In this document: piece after piece, positions 52,204 through 60,760 of the stretch | Position numbering within the stretch: position 1 is the first letter of the stretch | Layout: every line of letters begins with the position of its first letter | Assembly: GCF_000426245.1 (NCBI RefSeq) | Contig: NZ_AUEZ01000006.1 | Span: 128,911 to 192,910 of the forward strand | From: Bradyrhizobium sp. Ai1a-2 | Lineage (GTDB): Bacteria > Pseudomonadota > Alphaproteobacteria > Rhizobiales > Xanthobacteraceae | Length of the DNA stretch: 64,000 bases | Direction: 5' to 3' | The notes under the pieces: model-generated | What the model saw: the letters and a program-made list of their open reading frames with translations, nothing else | The model's database searches: none | Told to the model about the DNA's origin: nothing | Program-made: the position numbers and the translations under genes

Positions 52204-53098
52204 GGTCGGTTTCTCTCTTGGGCAGGTCAAGCCGCCCTCGCGCCACCAGTAACGCGCCGGCCGCCGCATCCGCGTCAGGACGCCTGAGGCGAACGCGCAG
52301 GTCGGGCGTCAGCCAGGGCGTGATCGCATCCGCGAGCCCGCCCACCAGCGAGAGCCGGTCAATTCCTCTAGCCAGGAACAAATCTAGCAGATCGCCGATG
52401 GCATCGGCCGCGCGTTCGACAATGCGGCGGCCGACCGGATCGCCCTGATTGGCGTGCCGCATCACGATCGGCGCGAACGCAGCGTAGTCTGTTGCCCTTG
52501 CTTCTTCGGACCAGGCCACGGCCTGATAAGGATCATGATCGAATGCGCCCAGCACCTCTGAAAGCAATGGGGTCAGCTCGCCGCGGCGATCCGCCGCCCG
52601 CAGCGCCAGTCGAACAACCTGCAGGCCGATGTCGGCGCCGCTGCCTTCGTCCGACACGGGAAAGCCGTAACCGGCGAGACGGATTTCGCGGCCGTCGATC
52701 AGGCCGACGCCCACAGAGCCTGTTCCCGCTACCACGATGGCCCCATCCGCGCCGCTATGGGCGCCGAGACAGGCCGCCAGGCCGTCGCTAATGAAGATGA
52801 CGGACGCAAAGGGATGCGCGATCTCGTTGAGCGCCGCTTCCGCGCCCCGGCGACCGAAGCCGGCAAGGCCAATTCCGGCGTGCATCCGCGCGAAATCCTC
52901 GCGCGTCAGTCCGGCCTGTGCGGCTGCCGCTTCAGTGGCCTCCATGATGGACCGCCAGGCCTTCTCGAAGCCAATCCGCGTCGTGGCAGGTCCCGAGCTC
53001 GCTTCACCGAGTGCCCTGCCGCTTTCGTCCTCGATCCGGGCGCGGCAGCGGGTTCCGCCTCCATCAATGCCGAGATACGTGGTACCTTTGGTTCCCAT
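52175..53098 (-). CDS. N-acetylglucosamine kinase-like BadF/BcrA ATPase-family protein
   Basis: A 307-residue sugar kinase of the ASKHA fold. YLGIDGGGTRCRARIEDE at the N terminus is the phosphate-1 loop, AIVVAGTGSVGVGLIDG the second, and SLVGGLADAITPWL the adenosine motif. In this setting it should phosphorylate GlcNAc (and perhaps MurNAc or glucosamine). There is no strong ribosome site before the ATG at 53098. It is the first gene of the minus operon kinase-murQ-SIS, divergent from nagA. Confidence 0.88.
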   Translation of the reverse strand: MGTKGTTYLGIDGGGTRCRARIEDESGRALGEASSGPATTRIGFEKAWRSIMEATEAAAAQAGLTREDFARMHAGIGLAGFGRRGAEAALNEIAHPFASVIFISDGLAACLGAHSGADGAIVVAGTGSVGVGLIDGREIRLAGYGFPVSDEGSGADIGLQVVRLALRAADRRGELTPLLSEVLGAFDHDPYQAVAWSEEARATDYAAFAPIVMRHANQGDPVGRRIVERAADAIGDLLDLFLARGIDRLSLVGGLADAITPWLTPDLRVRLRRPDADAAAGALLVARGRLDLPKRETDHEQASKFRV

Positions 53099-53157
53099 GG
53101 AATCTTAACGCGAGGGTTTCGCTCCGGGTCCTCCCAAAGCCCTTGATGTACATATGA

Positions 53158-53194
53158 AGTCTTGTACGGGACTCGTGAAGTCTTGTACGGGACA
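53158..53194. promoter_or_regulatory. Two tandem operators in the kinase-nagA divergent region
   Basis: AGTCTTGTACGGGACT (53158-53173) is a near palindrome (AGTCYYGTACRRGACT), and the same sequence with a last-base change recurs at 53179-53194, exactly 21 bp on. The form recalls GntR/HutC-type sites such as those of NagR/DasR regulators. No regulator gene is adjacent. Confidence 0.8.
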
Positions 53195-53235
53195 CGCCTC
53201 ACGAGTCTGTGACTGGCACTCTCGGATCAATACTG

Positions 53236-54420
53236 ATGCCCCACGCTGGGTCTTCCGCCTCTCTCACGATTGCTGCGCAGCAGGTCTTTGATGGTACCGA
53301 CATGCGCGGGCCGGGTTCGGTCAGGATATCGCAGGGGCGGATTGAAAGCATCACCTTCGGCGAGGCGGAGGCGCGCGCCTCAATCCGCCTTCCCGCAGAC
53401 GCGATCCTTGCACCCGGGTTCATCGACATCCAGGTCAACGGAGGCGGGGGCGTTCTTCTCAACGACCAGCCAACGGAGGCTGGCGTTCGACGCATCATTG
53501 AGGCGCACCGCAAGGGGGGGACCACGGGCTGCTTGCCGACCCTCATCACCGATCGCAGCGAGGTCATCGAGCGACTGGCTGCAGTCGTCCACGCTTGTCT
53601 GAATATTCCCGGCGTGCTCGGTTTTCATCTGGAAGGGCCGGCCCTCAACAGGTCTCGCAAGGGCATCCATCCGGAAGCCGAGATACGCGTGCCCGATCAG
53701 CGCGATCTCGCCGCGATCAAGAGTTTTGGGGGCCGCGGCCGCTCCATGGTGACCTTGGCCCCGGAATGCGTGCCGGCGTCCATGATCGATGAATTGATCG
53801 GCGCCGGATTGCGGATCGCGGCCGGCCACAGCGACGCCACCGCAGCCGAAATCGGGCAGGCGGTCGATCACGGTGTCTCGGGGGTGACCCATCTGTTCAA
53901 TGCCATGTCGCAGTTGAACGCCCGGGAGCCGGGCCTGGTGGGCGCGGCGCTGGGGGATGACCGGCTGTTTGCAGGGATCATCTGCGACGGCATACACGTT
54001 GACCGCACCGGTTTGCGTGTTGCCTTCCGCTGCAAGGGACGCGATCGATTGACGCTGGTCACCGATGCCATGCCGTTGGCGGGTACCAACGACCGGCAAT
54101 TCATGCTGCAAGGAAGGCAGATCACGTTGCACGAGAACCGCCTGACTGGCCCCGATGGCACACTCGCGGGCGCTCACCTCACCATGATCGAGGCGGTGCG
54201 CAACGCTGTTGCGCTGCTCGGAATCTCCCTTGTCGATGCCCTCATCATGGCCTCCCGGACACCGGCGGCATTTCTGGGGCTTGAGTCCGAGTTTGGACGG
54301 ATCACGCCCGGATACCGCGCGGACCTTGTTGCCTTCAATCCGAACTTTGAAGTCGTCGGCACATGGATAGGCGGTGTCGGTTCGACAGGCGAGGCGAGCG
54401 AGGCTTCTCACCGAGGTTAG
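53236..54420 (+). CDS. nagA: N-acetylglucosamine-6-phosphate deacetylase NagA
   Basis: A 394-residue amidohydrolase that removes acetate from GlcNAc-6-P. APGFIDIQVNGGGGVLLND, the metal Glu in GFHLEGPALNRSRKGIH, His residues in AAGHSDATAAEIG and GVTHLFNAMSQLNAREPG, and the catalytic Asp in LVTDAMPLAGT are all present. ATG 53236 is preferred; a GTG at 53209 is possible. It is divergent from the kinase-murQ-SIS unit across the tandem operators, and its stop is followed at once by the aspartokinase ATG. Confidence 0.93.
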   Translation: MPHAGSSASLTIAAQQVFDGTDMRGPGSVRISQGRIESITFGEAEARASIRLPADAILAPGFIDIQVNGGGGVLLNDQPTEAGVRRIIEAHRKGGTTGCLPTLITDRSEVIERLAAVVHACLNIPGVLGFHLEGPALNRSRKGIHPEAEIRVPDQRDLAAIKSFGGRGRSMVTLAPECVPASMIDELIGAGLRIAAGHSDATAAEIGQAVDHGVSGVTHLFNAMSQLNAREPGLVGAALGDDRLFAGIICDGIHVDRTGLRVAFRCKGRDRLTLVTDAMPLAGTNDRQFMLQGRQITLHENRLTGPDGTLAGAHLTMIEAVRNAVALLGISLVDALIMASRTPAAFLGLESEFGRITPGYRADLVAFNPNFEVVGTWIGGVGSTGEASEASHRG

Positions 54421-55623
54421 ATGCACAACTATCCCATCATCGTACAAAAATATGGCGGTGTCTGTCTTGAAACACCGGAGAAAATCCGCGCGGTTGCGCG
54501 CAGCCTTGCCGACCTGCAAGGCCGTGGTCATCGTGTCGTGGCGATCGTCTCCGCCATGGGCAAGACCACTGACCAATTGATCCAGATGGCTTATCAGGTA
54601 AGCCCGACTCCCAATCGCCGTGAACTCGACATGCTGCTAACGACCGGTGAGCGCATCAGCATGTCCCTGATGAGCATGGCGCTTGCCGACCTCGGTGTAT
54701 CAGCGATCAGCTTCACCGGCAGCCAGGCCGGCGTGATGACCGACGACTCCCATTCCTCGGCACGCATTCTGGATGTACGGCCCATTCGCGTACGTGAGGA
54801 ACTTGATCGTGGGCGCGTCGTGGTGCTGGCAGGATTTCAGGGCGTGAACCCGGCGACCAGGGAAATCACCACGCTCGGCCGCGGCGGCAGCGACACCACG
54901 GCCGTTGCGATGGCCGCGGCGCTGAAAGCCGAACGCTGTGAAATCATCAAAGAGGTCGACGGTATCTGTTCGGCCGATCCGCGCATCGTGCCGGATGCTA
55001 AGCCGCTGCGGCGAGTGGACTTCGAATCCCTCTCCGAAATGTGCTTCTGGGGCGCAAAGATCCTGCATTTTCGCAGCGTCGAGCTGGCGCAAAGTCAGGA
55101 CGTGCCTCTGGTTATCAAGCGGTGGGGTGGCGTTGAACACAGCACGCAGGTGATGAAGGAGGTTGCAGGCATGGAGAACGGGAAGGTTCTGGCCGTCAAC
55201 TCGATGGCTCGCATCGAGCATGTGGAAATCGATTCCAAGGATCTCAATCACGGCTTCGAAGTATTCGCTCAGCACCTCAAGCAAAACAGCCTGTCCTGGC
55301 CGCAGCTCCTCGCCTCAAGCTTCGCCACGGGAAAAACCAGTATGACCGTGGCCTGTGATACAGAGTGGCTCGACGCGCTGTTGCGCACGCTGGAGCACGC
55401 TAAGGATCTGCGCAAGCAGCGCGAGGCCTCAAGCTCGGTGAGTCTCACCTGCTTCGGCGGCGTTTCGTCGGAATTGCCGTTCAGGGCATTGCAGGTTCTC
55501 GGACATCACGGGATTGTCCCCGACGGTTATGTGCTGTCGCCGCATTCGGTCAATCTGTTTGTCCCTGTGGAGAACCGGGAGGCTGCGGTCAAGGCTTTGC
55601 ATTCGCTGGTCCAGCAAACATAG
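54421..55623 (+). CDS. Aspartokinase-family protein with altered active-site loop
   Basis: A 400-residue protein with an N-terminal amino acid kinase domain ([20 protein letters not shown] and [20 protein letters not shown] are the ATP/aspartate motifs) and two C-terminal ACT-like regions ([37 protein letters not shown]). The usual KFGGTSV/KYGGSSV at the start is QKYGGVCLE: the Thr/Ser-Ser pair is replaced by Val-Cys. It begins directly after the nagA stop, so it is co-translated with an amino-sugar enzyme, an unexpected partner. It is probably a second, specialised aspartokinase paralogue. Confidence 0.82.
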   Translation: MHNYPIIVQKYGGVCLETPEKIRAVARSLADLQGRGHRVVAIVSAMGKTTDQLIQMAYQVSPTPNRRELDMLLTTGERISMSLMSMALADLGVSAISFTGSQAGVMTDDSHSSARILDVRPIRVREELDRGRVVVLAGFQGVNPATREITTLGRGGSDTTAVAMAAALKAERCEIIKEVDGICSADPRIVPDAKPLRRVDFESLSEMCFWGAKILHFRSVELAQSQDVPLVIKRWGGVEHSTQVMKEVAGMENGKVLAVNSMARIEHVEIDSKDLNHGFEVFAQHLKQNSLSWPQLLASSFATGKTSMTVACDTEWLDALLRTLEHAKDLRKQREASSSVSLTCFGGVSSELPFRALQVLGHHGIVPDGYVLSPHSVNLFVPVENREAAVKALHSLVQQT

Positions 55624-55770
55624 CTTCGAGATCAGGCCAGCTCCATCATCGCGCTCACGTCGGGGCAATTTGATCAATTTGCCGCACACATTTCGATCTT
55701 GCGTAGTCGCCTTCTTGTTTCTAGCGACGAAATTTCGGATTATGACAGGACGCACGAGGGAAAGCCTGCC

Positions 55771-56169
55771 ATGCTCGCAAGGTTCATCGGCACCGTCCTG
55801 GCTGTCACAACTGTCTGTGTGACCACATGGGGTGGAAATGCCTACGCAGAGATATTGATCACGACTGCCACCATATCGCGGGGCGAGTTGGCAATCGTAG
55901 GAAGGGTTAGACGACCGCGCGAGCCCAGCGTGGAGATCAAGATTAGCCCAAACAAAACAGTGCAGGTCGAGAGCACTTCGACTGGAGGGTTTAGGTGGAT
56001 TGGACCAGAGTTTCCCTCCACTTGCATTGTCAAGATCACCTCCGGGCCGGATACGAGAGACGTGGTGATACAAAACTGCGGCCTCCCCGGTCCTGCTGGA
56101 CCGCCTGGGCCGGCGGGTCCTCCAGGCCCTGCCGGACCGATGGGTCCGCCCGGGCCCAAGGGAGACTGA
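55771..56169 (+). CDS. Secreted protein with collagen-like C-terminal tail
   Basis: A 132-residue protein with a signal peptide (MLARFIGTVLAVTTVCVTTW, cleavage near AYAEI) and a short beta-rich middle (about 27-100, with IKISPNKTVQVESTSTGGFR and STCIVKITSG). Residues 104-132 are nine Gly-X-Y triplets ending GPKGD, a collagen-like stretch rich in Pro. GAGGGAAAG lies upstream of ATG 55771. Two Cys residues (about 90 and 103) could crosslink. Short bacterial collagen-like tails can drive trimerisation. The middle domain is not recognised. Confidence 0.75.
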   Translation: MLARFIGTVLAVTTVCVTTWGGNAYAEILITTATISRGELAIVGRVRRPREPSVEIKISPNKTVQVESTSTGGFRWIGPEFPSTCIVKITSGPDTRDVVIQNCGLPGPAGPPGPAGPPGPAGPMGPPGPKGD

Positions 56170-56187
56170 CGGGCAACCGGGGCGGCC

Positions 56188-57021
56188 CTAATTCCCGCCG
56201 TCGGCAGCAAAGCGCAGGAACTGGCGCTTCATTGCATTGACCCTGGCGAGATAGGCCGCGACGAGGTGATCGCCGCAGCGCTCGCCGGCCATCGTTTGAA
56301 AACCACGGCGTACGAAAGCCCCCGCCGGACCGGCGCCGCAGAGATGGATGAATGCGGCCAGATCCTGCTTCTGCAGCGGATTTGCCGACGCATCCGATGC
56401 GCGGGCGAGAACCGCCGCGACATTGCGGTCCAGATACACGGTCGCCAGTTCGATGGCATGGCTCGGAAGCGCGCGAATATATAGGCTGGTGAATCCGCAG
56501 TCGGCATCGACGACCGCGTTCTTGCGGATGCAGGACCGGGCGGCCTCGGCGTAAGCTGCATCGGTCATCTGATACAGGCCTACAGCGCTCGAGGCGGGTT
56601 GGTAGACTGCGAAAGGATTCCAGTGGAGTTGCCAGCGCCAATAGGTACGCGCCACCGGGTTGCCGGTGCTCTCGACTTGCGCCAGCGCGGCCAACAGTTC
56701 GGGCGTGATCGTGCTGGTCGAGTAGGCGCGAAAGAGCGGTCCGTATTGGCGCCACGTTTCACTCGGCTTCTTGTCGAGCGCGCCGCCAACGAGGAAGAAC
56801 AGCTCGGTCGGCTTACGGACCACGTGGTAGACGAGGTTCATCAGAGAGAACGTCGCGAGGAGGATCGCGACAACGCCAACGGCCCTGATCGCTCGCGGCG
56901 CCGTCGCGAGCTTTCGTCGCGCCCAGCGCGCGCCATGCCAACCGCGAAGGCGAGGGAGTAAGCTTTTCCAGCTCCTCCTGGCATGCGTCTTACGAGAAGA
57001 GGCCTTGGCAGTGCGCGGCAA
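56188..57021 (-). CDS. Membrane-anchored lytic transglycosylase-like protein
   Basis: A 277-residue protein with a basic N terminus, one membrane helix (about 46-66) and a C-terminal SLT-type lysozyme-fold domain. The catalytic Glu117 is in ALAQVESTGNPVA, followed by SSAVGLYQMTDAAYAEA and a family-like YLARVNAMK end. It would cut peptidoglycan in the periplasm. The start is uncertain: the frame opens with TTG at 57021 and has no strong ribosome site, but a later ATG (Met61) would remove the anchor. It faces the collagen-like gene tail to tail. Confidence 0.75.
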   Translation of the reverse strand: MPRTAKASSRKTHARRSWKSLLPRLRGWHGARWARRKLATAPRAIRAVGVVAILLATFSLMNLVYHVVRKPTELFFLVGGALDKKPSETWRQYGPLFRAYSTSTITPELLAALAQVESTGNPVARTYWRWQLHWNPFAVYQPASSAVGLYQMTDAAYAEAARSCIRKNAVVDADCGFTSLYIRALPSHAIELATVYLDRNVAAVLARASDASANPLQKQDLAAFIHLCGAGPAGAFVRRGFQTMAGERCGDHLVAAYLARVNAMKRQFLRFAADGGN

Positions 57022-57064
57022 AGTCGAGTCGTTCTTTCGTGGTCCGCACGAAATAAGGTTTTAC

Positions 57065-57140
57065 TGGTGGGCCCGGCAGGACTCGAACCTGCAACCAGAC
57101 CGTTATGAGCGGCCGGCTCTAACCATTGAGCTACAGGCCC
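57065..57140 (-). tRNA. tRNA with CAU anticodon, probably tRNA-Ile2 (lysidine-type)
   Basis: The minus strand from 57140 folds as a complete cloverleaf: acceptor GGGCCTG/CGGGCCC, D arm GCTC/GAGC, anticodon stem GGCCG/CGGTC with loop CTCATAA, T arm GCAGG/CCTGC and an encoded CCA (57065-57067). The anticodon is CAU. The acceptor and D-loop look like the minor isoleucine tRNA whose C34 is converted to lysidine by TilS, more than elongator or initiator Met. The encoded 3' CCA is present. Confidence 0.92.
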
Positions 57141-57225
57141 CGCCGCGAGCCGCCACAACGCGTGGGCCGGCAACGGTGCCGGCTCCGTTTACAGGGTGAG
57201 GGACGATCGGGCAATCCCGGCGCCT

Positions 57226-58194
57226 CTAGTCCACCGAAACCCCGGCGAACTCCACGACTTTCCGCCATTTCTCGGTTTCGTCGGCGACCAGCTTGCCAAA
57301 TTCGGCCGGCGCCATCGGCTTGGGGATGCCGCCGACCTCGGCGAGGCGGGCGACGAGCTTGGGGTCCTTCAGCGCTTCGCCGACCGCCTTGTTAAGGGCC
57401 TCTATGACCTCCGGCGGCGTGCCCTTCGGCGCCGAGATGCCGTAGAAGCCGACGGATTCGAATCCCGGAACGGTCTCGGCGATGGCGGGGACGTCAGGCA
57501 CGCCCGGCCAGCGCTGCGGCGAGGTGACGCCGAGCGCGCGGACATTGCCGCCGCGCGCCTGCTCCAGCGCCGAGGGCAGGTTGTCGAAGATCAGCTGCAC
57601 CTTGTTGGAGATGATGTCGGGAAAGGCGATCGCCGAGCCGCGATAGGGCACGTGCTGCATCTCGCACTTGGTCATCGCCTTGAACAATTCCGCCGACATG
57701 TGCACCGAGGTGCCGTTGCCCGACGACGCATAGGAGATCTTGCCGGGATTGGCCTTGCAGTAGTCGATGAACTCCTTGACGGTCTTCACCGGCATCGCAT
57801 TGGAGACCACCAGCATGTTGGTGAGCTGCATGATGCTGGCGACGGGGGTGGTGTCGCGCAGGAAGTCATAGGGCAGCTTCTTGTAAAGCGAGGTGCTGAT
57901 CGCATTATTGGGCGCAACGAACAGCAGCGTATAGCCATCGGCGGGCGAATTGATCGCGGCGGCGGCCGCGATGTTGCCGCCGGAGCCGGTGCGGTTCTCG
58001 ACCACGAATTGCTGGCCGAAATGGTCCGACAGCCACTGGCTCATGATGCGGGCGACGATATCGACCGGCCCGCCGGCGGCAAATCCGATCAGCCAGCGCA
58101 CCGGGCGGTTTGGATAGTCGGCGGCGGAGGAGGGAACGACAAGACTCAAGAGACAAATCAAACCAAGGGACGTCGCACGCAAAAAGCGAAGCAT
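57226..58194 (-). CDS. Tripartite tricarboxylate transporter (TTT) substrate-binding protein, Bug family
   Basis: A 322-residue periplasmic protein: signal peptide to SSAAD (residue 25) and the Bug signatures YPNRPVRWLIGFAAGGPVDI, VVENRTGSGGNIAAAAA, DGYTLLFVAPNN and GNVRALGVTSPQRWPGVPDV. CGAGGAAAC precedes the ATG at 58194. No TctA/TctB membrane genes are nearby, which is common for the large Bug families of beta- and alphaproteobacteria. The ligand is probably a small carboxylate. It is divergent from a TAXI-type binding protein. Confidence 0.92.
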   Translation of the reverse strand: MLRFLRATSLGLICLLSLVVPSSAADYPNRPVRWLIGFAAGGPVDIVARIMSQWLSDHFGQQFVVENRTGSGGNIAAAAAINSPADGYTLLFVAPNNAISTSLYKKLPYDFLRDTTPVASIMQLTNMLVVSNAMPVKTVKEFIDYCKANPGKISYASSGNGTSVHMSAELFKAMTKCEMQHVPYRGSAIAFPDIISNKVQLIFDNLPSALEQARGGNVRALGVTSPQRWPGVPDVPAIAETVPGFESVGFYGISAPKGTPPEVIEALNKAVGEALKDPKLVARLAEVGGIPKPMAPAEFGKLVADETEKWRKVVEFAGVSVD

Positions 58195-58318
58195 TATGTT
58201 TCCTCGTCATTTTCTTGTTACCGTTGCGGCCATGCTTTCATAAAATTCCGGCCTTGCCTACAACCTCTACAGCACAAAGATCGATCAATCTCGCGACGGG
58301 GATGTTGGAGGCCGCCAA

Positions 58319-59281
58319 ATGAAAATCGCTTTGATGGTTTGCGCTGCTGTTCTGCTCACCGGCGGGGCTGTCGCACAGGAGGGAGGCAAGGCCATTTTGA
58401 AAACCACGATCACCCTGGGGACCGCGACGCCGGGCGGCGGTTTCCCGCTCTATGGCAATGCCTTTGCCGAAGCCATGAACGCGGCGGATCCGAGCCTCTC
58501 GGTCGAGCCGCGCAATACCAAGGGCTCGAACGAGAACATTCCGCTGCTCGAAGCTGATAAGCTCGACATCGCGACGGTGGCCGGCGAGCCTGCCTATGAA
58601 GCCTTCATGGGTATCGGGCGGCCCGCGACCAAGCTCAAGATCCTGACTGCGATGTATTCGAGCCCCGGCATGTTCGTGGTGCGGGCCGACAGCCCGTACC
58701 GGACGATCCACGACCTCGTTGGCCAGCCGGTCGCGTTCGGCGCCAAGGGCTCGGGCCTGCCGATCCTGTCGCGCTACATCCTTGATGGCATCGGGCTGAA
58801 GCAGGACGAGGACTTCAAGTCGATCTATCTCGACCGCGCCGGCGATGGACCAACCATGGTGCAGGACGGCCGCGCCGCGGCGCTCTGGGGCGCCGGTATC
58901 GGCTGGCCGGGCTTTGCCGCGATGGCGGAAAGTCCCGCCGGTGCCCGCTTCATCGCACCCAGCACGGACGAGATCGCGCGCATTCGCGCCAAGCACACCT
59001 TCCTGAAGCCGCTGACGATCCCGCCGAACAGCTATCCGAAGCAGACGGACGCGATCGCCTCCGTCGGCTCGTGGAGCTTCATCCTCGTGCGCGAAAGCCT
59101 GCCCGACGACGTCGCCTATCGGCTGGCGAAGACGCTGCACGGGATCGAAGGCGAGTTCTGCAGGAAGCTTGCGCAGGCCTGCGAGACGACCGCGACGAAT
59201 ACGGTGGCGGCGGCGCCGAATGTGGAGCTGATCCATCCGGGTGTGCTGAAGTATTTTCGCGAGATTGGAGTTGCGAAGTGA
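58319..59281 (+). CDS. TAXI-family TRAP-type solute-binding protein
   Basis: A 320-residue exported protein with a signal peptide ending near AVAQE and the TAXI-type start TITLGTATPGGGFPLYGNAF, then SVEPRNTKGSNENIPLLEAD, VVRADSPYRTIHDLVGQPVA and VQDGRAAALWGAG. GGAGG precedes ATG 58319. TAXI proteins serve TRAP transporters for C4-dicarboxylates, glutamate and similar acids; no permease genes are adjacent. It is divergent from the Bug gene. Confidence 0.85.
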   Translation: MKIALMVCAAVLLTGGAVAQEGGKAILKTTITLGTATPGGGFPLYGNAFAEAMNAADPSLSVEPRNTKGSNENIPLLEADKLDIATVAGEPAYEAFMGIGRPATKLKILTAMYSSPGMFVVRADSPYRTIHDLVGQPVAFGAKGSGLPILSRYILDGIGLKQDEDFKSIYLDRAGDGPTMVQDGRAAALWGAGIGWPGFAAMAESPAGARFIAPSTDEIARIRAKHTFLKPLTIPPNSYPKQTDAIASVGSWSFILVRESLPDDVAYRLAKTLHGIEGEFCRKLAQACETTATNTVAAAPNVELIHPGVLKYFREIGVAK

Positions 59282-59354
59282 GGCGAATGGCGAGTAGCGA
59301 ATGGATGGCCACTCGCCGCTTTCCCCATTCGCCACTCGCTACTCGCCATTCGCC
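59282..59354. repeat. GGCGAATGGCGAGTAGCGA inverted repeat between convergent genes
   Basis: The 19-bp left arm (59282-59300) is repeated exactly inverted at 59336-59354, with a further partial copy of the unit in the loop. It starts at the last base of the TAXI gene stop codon and ends 5 bp before the next convergent gene stop, so it probably works as a two-way terminator. The unit is a dispersed repeat type in this kind of genome. Confidence 0.85.
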
Positions 59355-59359
59355 CCATC

Positions 59360-60583
59360 TCATTTCTTCACCAACCCACACACTGGATCTGGCGGGCCGA
59401 ATGCGTCGTCGCCGGAGATCTTGGTGAGGATCTTGTAATAGTCCCACGGATACTTCGATTCCTCCGGCGACTTCACCTGTACGAGCCAGAGGTCGTGGAC
59501 CATCAGATTGTCCTCGCGCAGCTTGCCGTTGCGGGCGAAGAAGTCCTCGATCGGCTTTTCGCGCATCTTGGCCGCGACCTTCAGCGGATCGTCGGTGCCG
59601 GTCTCCTTGATCGCGTTCAGGTAATGGATCACCGAGGAATAGACGCCGGCCTGCCACATCGTCGGCATCCGGTTCATCTTGGCGAAATAGCGCTTCGACC
59701 ATTCGCGGGTCTTGTCGTCCATGTCCCAGTAGAACGACGTCGTCAGCAACAGGCCTTGCGCGGTCGGCAGGCCCAGCGAATGGATGTCGGTGATCAGCGC
59801 CAGCAGTGCGGCCATCTGCTGGCCGCCCTTGAACACGCCGAACTCGCCGGCGGTCTTGATCTCGTTCATGTTGTTGGGCGGCCCGCCGGCAATGCCGATG
59901 ATCTTGGCCTTCGAGGCCTGCGCCTGTAGCACGAAGGACGACAGATCGGGCGTCGCAAATGGCGGCCGCACCGAGCCCAGCACCTTGCCGCCATTCTTGG
60001 TGACGACGCTCGCGGCATCCTTTTCCAGCGAATGCCCGAACGCATAGTCGTCGGTGATGAAGAACCAGCTGTCGCCGCCGCGCTTCACCACCTCCTGCGC
60101 GGTGCCGACCGCGAGCGCCCTGGTGTCGAACACCCACTGCATCGCATAGGGCGAGCAGAATTTGCCGTGGAAATCGGTTGCTCCCGTCGAGTGCGTGATG
60201 AACAGCCGCTTTCGCTCATTGGCGACGTTCTGCACGGCGAGCCCGACCGCGGATACCGGCACGTCGACGATCAAATCCACCTGATCGACGTCGTACCAGC
60301 GCCGCGCGATGCTGGCGCCGATATCGGCCTTGAGCTGGTGGTCACCGACGATTACCGAGATCGGCTTGCCCAGCACCTTGCCGCCGAAATCGTCGACCGC
60401 CATCTGCGCCGCGGTGACCGAGCCCTGTCCGGTCGGCGTCGAGGCCGGCCCGTTCATGTCGGTGAGCACCCCGATCTTGACGACGTCGTCGGAAATCTGC
60501 GCCAGCGCCGCCGTCGAAGCCAGCATGGCGCCGGCCAGCGCGCCGAGCATGGAAAGTGGTTTGCGGAGCTTTGTGCCGAACAT
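59360..60583 (-). CDS. ABC transporter substrate-binding protein, LivK type
   Basis: A 407-residue Peripla_BP_6 protein with a signal peptide (cleavage near AALAQ, residue 29) then VVKIGVLTDMNGPASTPTGQ. GGGAGGGAGAC precedes the ATG at 60583; the open frame runs much further upstream, but only as antisense of the MoeA-like gene. Its central part (WFFITDDYAFGHSLEKDAAS; TTSFYWDMDDKTREWSKRYF) is very like that of the binding protein at 13744, so the two are paralogues with related ligands. No membrane components are near. Confidence 0.9.
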   Translation of the reverse strand: MFGTKLRKPLSMLGALAGAMLASTAALAQISDDVVKIGVLTDMNGPASTPTGQGSVTAAQMAVDDFGGKVLGKPISVIVGDHQLKADIGASIARRWYDVDQVDLIVDVPVSAVGLAVQNVANERKRLFITHSTGATDFHGKFCSPYAMQWVFDTRALAVGTAQEVVKRGGDSWFFITDDYAFGHSLEKDAASVVTKNGGKVLGSVRPPFATPDLSSFVLQAQASKAKIIGIAGGPPNNMNEIKTAGEFGVFKGGQQMAALLALITDIHSLGLPTAQGLLLTTSFYWDMDDKTREWSKRYFAKMNRMPTMWQAGVYSSVIHYLNAIKETGTDDPLKVAAKMREKPIEDFFARNGKLREDNLMVHDLWLVQVKSPEESKYPWDYYKILTKISGDDAFGPPDPVCGLVKK

Positions 60584-60760
60584 TCTTGTCTCCCTCCCTG
60601 GACCGGCGCATTGGCCGTTATTGCTTGTTCCGGGACGGAAGCCCGGCTGAATTGGTTTCTTTTGCAACCAGTTTGGGGTCGGCGTCAACGCGTCCTTTCG
60701 GAGCAGGAACATCCGGCGGCACCTGTTTATTTCGCAGCCGATACAGTAGACAGGCCGGCC

